Source: Bradyrhizobium sp. NAS80.1 (GTDB taxonomy: Bacteria > Pseudomonadota > Alphaproteobacteria > Rhizobiales > Xanthobacteraceae). From it: a stretch of 45,971 bases of DNA. Positions 39,805 to 45,971 of this stretch are shown here, piece by piece. The notes beneath the pieces were generated by a model. It saw only the letters and a program-made list of their open reading frames with translations, had not been told where the DNA came from and did no database searches. The position numbers were made by a program, and so were the translations under genes. Location of the stretch: positions 1 through 45,971 of the forward strand of contig NZ_LGHL01000034.1 of assembly GCF_001908205.1 (NCBI RefSeq), in the 5' to 3' direction. Every line of letters starts with the position of its first letter. The first letter of the stretch is position 1.

Positions 39805-41131
39805 CGCCGCGCCTCGAGCCAGCCCTCAGTTTGCGCCGTCGCAATATCGCGCAATTTGCCATCTGCGATCCCCTCGGCGAGGAACGCTTTAATCAATAGC
39901 GCCTGCGAATCTCTCTCGGATATACCTCGAGCGCGCAGATAGAATAGCAGATTCTCGTCCAGCGCGCCTGATGTCGCGCCGTGCGCGCAGCTCACGTCGT
40001 CGGCAAAGATTTCGAACTCGGGCTTATTGTCGGCCTCGGATTGGTCTGACAAGAGCAGCGCGCGCGTCGTCAGCTTGGCGTCGGTCTTTCGCGCGTGGGG
40101 GCGAACGATGATTCGGCGCTGGAACACGGAGCGGCCGTCGTCATCGACGACGGCGTGAAAATTGTTCCGGCTGGTGCAATGCGGAAAGGCGTGGTCGACC
40201 ACGAGTGTGGCATCTGCGTGCTGCGTGTGCTTGAGCAGGTTGAGCCCGTTGACGGAGAGTTCAGCCCCCTCACCTGCCAATGTGACAAATACTTGATAGC
40301 GACTGACGGCGCCACCGTGGGTCATGTTGAATAGATTGAGTTTCGCCTTGGCACTGACTACGATGATTCCGGACGAGACGTTTACGGCGTCAGCCGCGTC
40401 GGCTCCCATGCGAAGATATGAGAGGGCTGCCTGATTGCCAACCAGGACGATTATTGCATCGTTGGCTCGATGGCCACATGTGCTGTCGGCCGCGATAAAA
40501 TTTTCTACCACGCTCGCGTGCGCACCATTCCCGAGGTGCAGATAGCAGCGCGTAAAGCTGGATGCCGCGGATCCGGGCGCAACGTGAATGATTTGGATCG
40601 GACGTCTCATCGCTCATGGTCGGCGATCGTAATCACCACACCGTCAGTCGCCATCGCGGAATTAAGTGAGACCATCGCGTCACTTGTAGTCGACAATACA
40701 AGATTGGCCATCGCGCCATTCGCCGGGTTCTCCAGAACTGCGTGCAGCGTCCGCAGATCGACTTTAGCGTCCGTAGATCGACTTTCTTTCCGAGCTTGGC
40801 GGCATCAGATAGGCTAGGTACGAATATGCCATCGACCAGCACTAGCTTGATTGCCTCCTCGACTGCCGCCCGCTCGACCGCAGTCTTTGCCCGCTCCAGC
40901 GAAGCCGCATTGGGTGCGCGGCCAGCGGCAGCACGTCGGGCATCAGCATGCGCGGATCCGTGTATTTCCAATCCTCGATGCGTGAATGCGGCAACGCGGC
41001 ACGTTTGTAGGCCTCGAAAGCGTCGCGCGGATTTCAGCTACGCGGCCAGCGCCGGGCAGTCGTTCTCGAGCGGCCGCGAAGATGTTGCCTGTCGTGACTG
41101 CAGGGTCCGTCTTAGTCAGATCCAAATTCAT
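39801..41131 (-). pseudogene. sufD, broken by frameshifts and a 20-bp tandem duplication
   Basis: Starts [20 protein letters not shown] then ARERLPGAGRVAEIR (41131 downwards). Other frames give AVEEAIKLVLVDGIFVPSLS, KKVDLRTL, ENPANGAMANLVLS, SDAMVSLNSAMATDGVVITI and ADH. The last 269 codons, PIQIIHVAPGSAASSFTRCY to EGIADGKLRDIATAQTEGWL, are an intact SufD C-terminal half. A 20-bp unit is repeated at 40746-40765 and 40766-40785 (19 of 20 identical) and shifts the frame after VDLRTL. A second shift near 40960 and a stop before the C-terminal half complete the damage. SufD is part of the SufBCD Fe-S scaffold. Confidence 0.8.
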
Positions 41132-41850
41132 CCCAAAGATTTCTTGCGCCGTCAGGCGCCCCCCTCGAACTGGGCGTGGCCGGAGACGCGAGCTCCAGGG
41201 CGAGCTGCTTGTCGCCGCTCTCCATAACGCGTCGTTTAGACATCACGTGCACCACATCCGGCACGATATAGTTCAGAAGCCGCTGATAATGGATGATCAC
41301 GACCATCGCACGCTTGGGCGAAGCGCAGCTTCTTGACGCCGTCGGCCGCAATGCGCAGCGCATCGATATCGAGACCGGAATCGATTTCGTCCAGGAGGCA
41401 CAGACTTGGCTCGAGAAGGGCCATCTGCATGATCTCGTTGCGCTTCTATTCACCGCCGAAAAAACCGACATTGACGCCTCGCTTCAGCGTCTCCTGCCGA
41501 ATCTTATGAGATTTGGCGACCTTGCGGGCGTGGACAGTTCCTCTTTGCCGCGTGCCTTGCGCTAAGCGTTGAGCGCCGCGCGCAGGAAGTTCATCGTGGT
41601 GACGCCTGGAATTTCTATGGGGTATTGGAGGGCGAGAAATACGCCATTGGCGACGCGCTTGTCCGGCTCCATCGCGAGCAGGTCTTCGCCCTTCAAAAGG
41701 ATTTGGCCGGAAGTTATCTCATAGCCCGGCTTGCCTGCGATGAAGTGTGACAGCGTCGACTTGCCGGAGCCGTTCGGCCCCATGATCGCGTGCACCTCGC
41801 CCGGATTGACGGTGAGATTGAGCCCGCAAGTGATTTCTCGGTAATTTCTG
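41112..41850 (-). pseudogene. sufC ATPase, nonsense and frameshift damaged
   Basis: [20 protein letters not shown] (Walker A), [20 protein letters not shown] and [20 protein letters not shown] are SufC. A stop follows NA at 41562. Further on, NVGFFGGE is followed by TAG where SGGEKKR should stand, then [38 protein letters not shown] (Walker B region) and [20 protein letters not shown]. The ABC signature serine and one lysine are lost and the frame breaks several times. Confidence 0.82.
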
Positions 41851-42165
41851 TAATACATCCCTGGCGAAGCCGTTGACGACGAGGCCAATGGCTTCCTCCT
41901 GGTATAGCCCGCGTTGGATGCAGTAGAACAACACATCCTCGGAGATCTTCGAGACGCCTCCAGGCGCCACTCCAGCATCCAGGCGGGCTTCGTTTTCGTG
42001 GAGATGAAGCGGACGGTCTCTTCCGACAACCCCTTGGGGGCCTTGTCAGACTCGATCAGCGTCTCAAACCCATATCGATACTGGTCGACGTCGATGCGCC
42101 GGACGCGCTCAACGGTCTCAAGAAGAGCTACATCGCCTGCTCCACCCGTGCGAGAACCATTTTGA
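41845..42165 (-). pseudogene. sufB, N- and C-terminal ends fused by large deletion
   Basis: [20 protein letters not shown] then [29 protein letters not shown] are the first 50 residues of SufB. Immediately after, in another frame, [20 protein letters not shown] and [19 protein letters not shown] are its last 45. About 380 codons are missing, and the end runs directly into sufC. Confidence 0.82.
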
Positions 42166-42334
42166 CCCGTTCCGGCGACGCTGCGGCGGGTTTCCTTTGC
42201 CACGAAGGATATCGCGCAAGTCACAACCAGGTCGGCGCCTGGAAGCGTTCCGATCAGGCGACCCACCACTGAACTGGCCGCCAATAGCGTCTCAATCCTC
42301 ACACGTACCGCGGTGCCGCCAAACGGCTGCACGT

Positions 42335-42529
42335 CTATCCCGGCGCGCAGGTGCCGGGGACTGGGCAGACAACGGCGCATTGTGGCGCGTCGAAATGTCC
42401 CTCGCATTGGGTGCACTTCGTCGGATTGATCACATACACATCGTTCTTGAGGCTGATTGCGGCGTTGGGACATTCGAACTCGCATGCTCCGCAGCCGGTG
42501 CATTGGGACGCGATTATCTTGTAAGTCAT
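42335..42529 (-). CDS. FdxN-like 2[4Fe-4S] ferredoxin (paralogue)
   Basis: 64 residues from [20 protein letters not shown]. The cluster motifs are [16 protein letters not shown] and [19 protein letters not shown], with the same C-x2-C-x8-C-x3-C spacing as FdxN at 23040. It stands alone upstream of the dead suf genes and is itself intact. Between it and sufB, a frame reading [40 protein letters not shown] may be a remnant of an unrecognised gene. Confidence 0.85.
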   Translation of the reverse strand: MTYKIIASQCTGCGACEFECPNAAISLKNDVYVINPTKCTQCEGHFDAPQCAVVCPVPGTCAPG

Positions 42530-42572
42530 CACTGCGATTCCATGGGCAGAAAATGCGGGACGGCTTCTTTGT

Positions 42573-42588
42573 TTCAAGTCTCGTGCCA
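42573..42588 (-). promoter_or_regulatory. Degenerate sigma-54 element upstream of ferredoxin
   Basis: Minus-strand TGGCACGAGACTTGAA has a perfect -24 half, but GA where -12 needs GC. The same C-to-A change is seen in front of the nifH remnant. It is 44 bases from the ferredoxin start. Confidence 0.5.
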
Positions 42589-42629
42589 CACTACGGAGGC
42601 TTGGTTTACCTCCGTTATTTTCTGTCGAA

Positions 42630-42664
42630 TGTCACCGCTTCGACAGTGTGTCGCAGACTCTACA
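42630..42664. promoter_or_regulatory. Two adjacent NifA sites upstream of ferredoxin
   Basis: TGTCACCGCTTCGACA (42630-42645) and TGTCGCAGACTCTACA (42649-42664) are both exact TGT-N10-ACA sites separated by three bases. They are 42 and 61 bases from the -24 half at 42588. Confidence 0.65.
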
Positions 42665-42824
42665 GTCGGCATCGACGCTTGATTTCGATGCGGTACTTCC
42701 CTCTTCGAGAGGTGCTTCGCGGGATCAGCGTCACTTCGAGAGCGCACCTTATGTATATCGGCTCTGGGCCGCTTAGGCGACGTGCCGATCGTCAAGATCG
42801 AAGGCTTTCAGCGGAGGCGAGTGA

Positions 42825-43019
42825 ATGAATGCCATCAAACAGCACGCAACATTTCGCCGATTTTCGAAGGAGAGTTCAGCGGCGACGTTGCACGCCACCG
42901 ACACAAAGCAACAGGCGAGTTTAAGTCTTGTGGCCTACCGTGAACCCGGAAAAGAGTTGCTCATGCTCTTCATTAACAGTTCGGAGCGGCAATCCGCATC
43001 GGTCGCGGCGTATTACTGA
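42825..43019 (+). CDS. Possible 64-residue ORF, unknown
   Basis: A GGAGG lies about seven bases ahead of the ATG. The frame reads MNAIKQHATFRRFSKESSAA and later LSLVAYREPGKELLMLFINS. No family is recognised. It lies between the ferredoxin promoter region and the ald terminator; the rest of 42670-43320 holds nothing I can identify. Confidence 0.3.
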   Translation: MNAIKQHATFRRFSKESSAATLHATDTKQQASLSLVAYREPGKELLMLFINSSERQSASVAAYY

Positions 43020-43320
43020 AACGCTGATCGAAAAAGCGGAACAAGAGTAATCTGCAGGCTATCGGTGAGCTCGCGGACCGAGGGCAATCAGCCCCCAGCC
43101 GACCGGCTGGGAATGTAAATGGGTGCCGAACTCCAGATCGCTTCAGGCGGATCGTCGGAATTCGCAAACATCGCTTAGCCGTGCACTGACACGCTTGGGG
43201 ATCAATTTGGGACCGAGCGCCAAGAGACTATTAACGCAATATCAATGGCTTAGATTATTTGACTGACGGGGCTAACCGCTACCAGATTGGGACGCAGGCA
43301 GGAATGGATGCGAGCCTTTC

Positions 43321-43354
43321 AAAAAAAATGGGCCACTCCGAGTGAAGTGGCCCA
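43321..43354 (-). terminator. Rho-independent terminator of ald
   Basis: On the minus strand, an 8-bp stem (GGGCCACT with AGTGGCCC) with an 8-base loop is followed by a run of eight T. It lies 38 bases after the ald stop codon. It is the clearest intrinsic terminator in the window. Confidence 0.9.
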
Positions 43355-43391
43355 AGTCAGGGAGGAAACGCCCCGCCTGGGGCCCCTGGGA

Positions 43392-44505
43392 TCAGGCCGC
43401 AGCCTGATCGATCGGTGAGAAGGGCAGACCGAGACTCTCGGCGACGGCCCTATAAGTTAGCCGGCCTCGATGGACGTTGAGGCCCGCGCGAAGGTGCGGA
43501 TTTTCGCGTACGGAGGAAAAGCCTTTATTGGCCAGAGCCAAACCGAATGGCAGCGTGGCGTTGTTCAACGCCTGGCTTGAGGTGAGCGGGACGGCTCCGG
43601 GCATATTAGCCACACAGTAGTGAATGACGCCGTCTACCTCGTAAGTTGGGTCAGCGTGGGTCGTCGGGTGAGATGTCTCGAAGCATCCACCCTGATCGAT
43701 AGCGACATCGACGATCACCGCACCTTTGCGCATCGAGCTCAACATGCCACGGCTGACCAGTTTTGGCGCGCTCGCTCCGGCAACGAGCACCGCACCAATG
43801 ACCACGTCGGCCGCCAGGACCTCATCCTCCACGGAGTCAATCGTCGAAAACCTGGTTCGAACGCGACCGCCGAATAGCTCGTCAAGTTCGCGAAGTCGAG
43901 GTATCGATCGGTCAATGATGGAGACCTCGCCACCCAAGCCGACCGCCATGCGAGCCGCATGCGTGCCAACAACGCCGCCTCCAATCACGACGATACGGGC
44001 CGGCTGTACACCGGGCACACCCCCTATCAGCAGTCCGCGCCCCCCTGTATACCGCTTCAGGGCGCTACCTGCCGCTTCGATCGCAAGTCTGCCCGCGACC
44101 TCACTCATCGGCGCCAGCAGCGGAAGGCCGCCATGCGCATCCGTCACGGTCTCGTAGGCGATTGCGGTGCACTCAGAGTTTAGGAGACCCTTCGCCTGCT
44201 CCGGGTCTGGCGCCAGATGCAGATAGGTAAACAGGATTTGGTTCTCACGCAATTGCGTCCATTCGGACGGCTGAGGTTCCTTCACCTTTACGATCATCTC
44301 GCTCGATGCAAACACCTCGTGCGCGGAGTCCAGGATCGTTGCGCCAGCCTTGCGGTAATTGTCGTCTGTTGCGCCAATGCCTCCCCCCGGCATCGGTCTC
44401 TACGACGACACTGTGGCCCGCAGCCACATACTCGCGCACAGTCCCAGGAGTTAGGCCCACGCGATATTAGTGCGCCTTGATTTCCTTGGGAACCCCGACC
44501 TTCAT
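43392..44505 (-). pseudogene. ald: Alanine dehydrogenase, early stop and frameshift
   Basis: The start MKVGVPKEIKAH at 44505 is followed by TAA where GAA (Glu13) is expected. YRVGLTPGTVREYVAAGHSV and VVETDAG then continue in the same frame. At a run of six G (about 44391-44396) the frame shifts. The remaining 300 residues are open: KVKEPQPSEW, LHLAPDPE, GGLPLLAPMSEVAGRLAIEA, VVIGGGVVGTHAARMAVGLG (NAD fold), HYCVANMPGAVPLTSSQALN. The family is 371 residues and the locus is exactly that long. The enzyme interconverts pyruvate and ammonia with alanine, a bacteroid export form of fixed nitrogen. Confidence 0.88.
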
Positions 44506-45971
44506 TTGCAATCTCCCTGCGTAGATAAATCTTTTTAAACGGAAGAGCTCTACGATATTGCGAAGCGAGAACGCAAATTGCGCCGAAATCCATCGATTTC
44601 TGGTCGGTTGCGCAGGATTCCGAACGCGTTGATACAGGCATGCCTTACAGAGCCGCATAATGCCATCCAGCGTGCCGATCAGCCGCCGGGACATCCAAAA
44701 AAATAGGGTCTCAACTACTGCGATGGGCGCAAGCGGCGCGAGAGACAGGATCCCAATAGCGGCGTTGGGAAACTCCTGAAGCCATTTGATCTCAACGGAA
44801 GCGTTCTGTCACGCGCCCTGGGACTTGGGCCGCCCGGTCTCATGCACGTTCTTGCCCCTTTTTGATCTGATGAGCGACTCACGATCATACACGGCATCTT
44901 TCAAAGGTTTACCGCTCCCCTGTCGAGCGCCGAAGATGCTGATGCCTTCGCAGCGACGATGGCGCTTACTGCGACCGAATTCGATTTGTCTTACTTACAC
45001 ATCTTGCGATGCCGCAGCAGATCGGCAAAAACTCGCTCGTAATCGTTCACAACGTGATGTGAGAAAACCCACCAAGCAGCACAAATATTTCTGCGATGCT
45101 GGCACGCGAAACTTAACGCAAGGTCCCCATTCAGTCTTTCAGGTCAAAAGCACCCTCGCGCGCTCCGAAATTCTTTCACCTGAGTTTGACCTCGAGCACG
45201 CCGGTCGATTTGGGTCTTTGGATGGTCGGACCTCAAATCACGGCACCTCGATCGTTCATGCGCCTGATGCGCCGCTCAATTTCCGTGAGGCAGCGACATT
45301 TGAGTCGATGAAGTCGCAGCTGCCGCCTCGTCCCATTCATCCCTCACCCCCGCCGCCCACGCGCGAAACCGCTCCAGATTGGGCCTCGCATGTTCTGGTC
45401 GAAGTGGCGGATTATAGCGATCTGCTCCTGCAAGTGACGGTTGGATTGCACCATCTGGCTCTTCCGCAAGTGATTCCGGCATAGGTTTCCGCGCATGTCT
45501 CCGCGCTTTCATCATCTCGATGCTTAGCATCCAAACATTGGATTCTACCAATATCGCGGAATATTGCATTGAGCACCATCTAACTGGCCGATCAAGGCTC
45601 ATCGCGTATCGCCACTCGGCGAGGTTGCCGCCGCGTTCGGATTGAAATGCTTGATGGGCGCTAAACGCCAGCTCGCGAGGAAATCATTGCCACAATCCCC
45701 GAACGAGGGTGTGGACGGCCGCCGAATGACGACTGCCCCGACCTGATGTTAGTTGTTTATCCAGTCGCTGGAGTTTGACAGAAATCCGGGAATTGTGCGC
45801 AAGGCGCTTAGCCAACGTTTGCCCTCGACGATGCGAATGCTGTCCTGCCATTCAGCATTCAGGAGAAGTCAATACATAGTCAGACCGGTCAAACGGCCGC
45901 AGCGTCGGCGCTCGGCGCGCGTTTTGCTTTGACGAGAGAAGAATACGCAGAATTGAAAGCTCACCTTTGAA
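44506..45971. other. 1.4 kb without recognisable genes
   Basis: Several open frames are present (for example 44786-45484 plus and 45276-45602 minus), but they have no recognisable motifs or convincing starts. No sigma-54 element was seen in front of ald. The right edge may contain degraded mobile DNA. Confidence 0.35.

Noticed and set aside
45276..45602. 108-codon minus-strand frame near the right edge, considered as IS66 or other transposase
   Set aside because: No transposase motif could be recognised in any of the frames.

Overview
The window looks like part of a symbiosis island of a nitrogen-fixing alphaproteobacterium, most likely Bradyrhizobium. nifDKENX form one operon while nifH lies far away, followed by nifQ, nifW and fixBCX. 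That split is the Bradyrhizobium arrangement, not the nifHDK arrangement of Rhizobium or Sinorhizobium. Nearly all genes read on the minus strand, so expression runs from high to low coordinates. Assignments come from reading the sequence against remembered families; no search was run.

Region by region. 1-1000: an IS3-type transposase end and a fused ahpC/ahpD remnant behind a sigma-54 promoter. 1030-4400: fixX, fixC, fixB, a fixA-like remnant and a sigma-54 promoter. 4609-7145: nifW (frameshifted), nifQ, nifH, and a textbook nifH promoter with two NifA sites. 7190-17305: a gibberellin (GA) biosynthesis operon, in transcription order CYP115 remnant, CYP112, CYP114, ferredoxin, SDR, CYP117, GGPP synthase, CPS, KS, IDI. 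17326-17713: the 5' end of a second, decayed nifH with its own promoter and NifA site, fused to the CYP115 remnant. 17810-20800: IS5-type remnant, a broken ompW-like gene, and sequence without recognisable genes. 20834-24909: nifB, fdxN, a short LRV-like gene, two nifZ-domain genes and several small nif-linked genes. 25111-28204: iscN, nifU remnant, nifS, nifT, SIR2-like pseudogene. 28260-29324: an unknown NifA-type gene and a Rieske protein. 29455-30880: malic enzyme and IS5-type remnants. 31083-38944: nifD, K, E, N, X, a DUF269 gene, a CCE_0567-type gene and fdxB. 38958-44505: decayed sufBCDS, an FdxN-like ferredoxin and a broken alanine dehydrogenase.

How the genes work together. NifH, D and K are nitrogenase. 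NifB, E, N, X, Q, S, Z, the DUF269 protein and the ferredoxins build and insert FeMo-co. FixBCX passes electrons towards nitrogenase. The nif transcription units start at -24/-12 promoters, most with TGT-N10-ACA NifA sites, so low-oxygen NifA control is expected. The GA operon sits in the middle of this regulon, just downstream of the promoter of the decayed nifH copy.

The strongest observations are as follows. (1) The GA operon is bracketed by a nifH 5' remnant with a NifA-type promoter on one side and the intact nifH on the other. (2) CYP112 has an internal deletion that removes the haem-binding region, so the pathway should stop near GA12; CYP115 is only a 3' stub, and idi has a frameshift. 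(3) Decay is widespread around an intact nif core (nifW, nifU, sufBCDS, ald, ahpCD, malic enzyme, SIR2-like, ompW). (4) An unrecognised 197-residue protein is divergent from iscN, and the two promoters share one NifA site. Some single-base frameshifts could be sequencing errors; the deletions and fusions could not.
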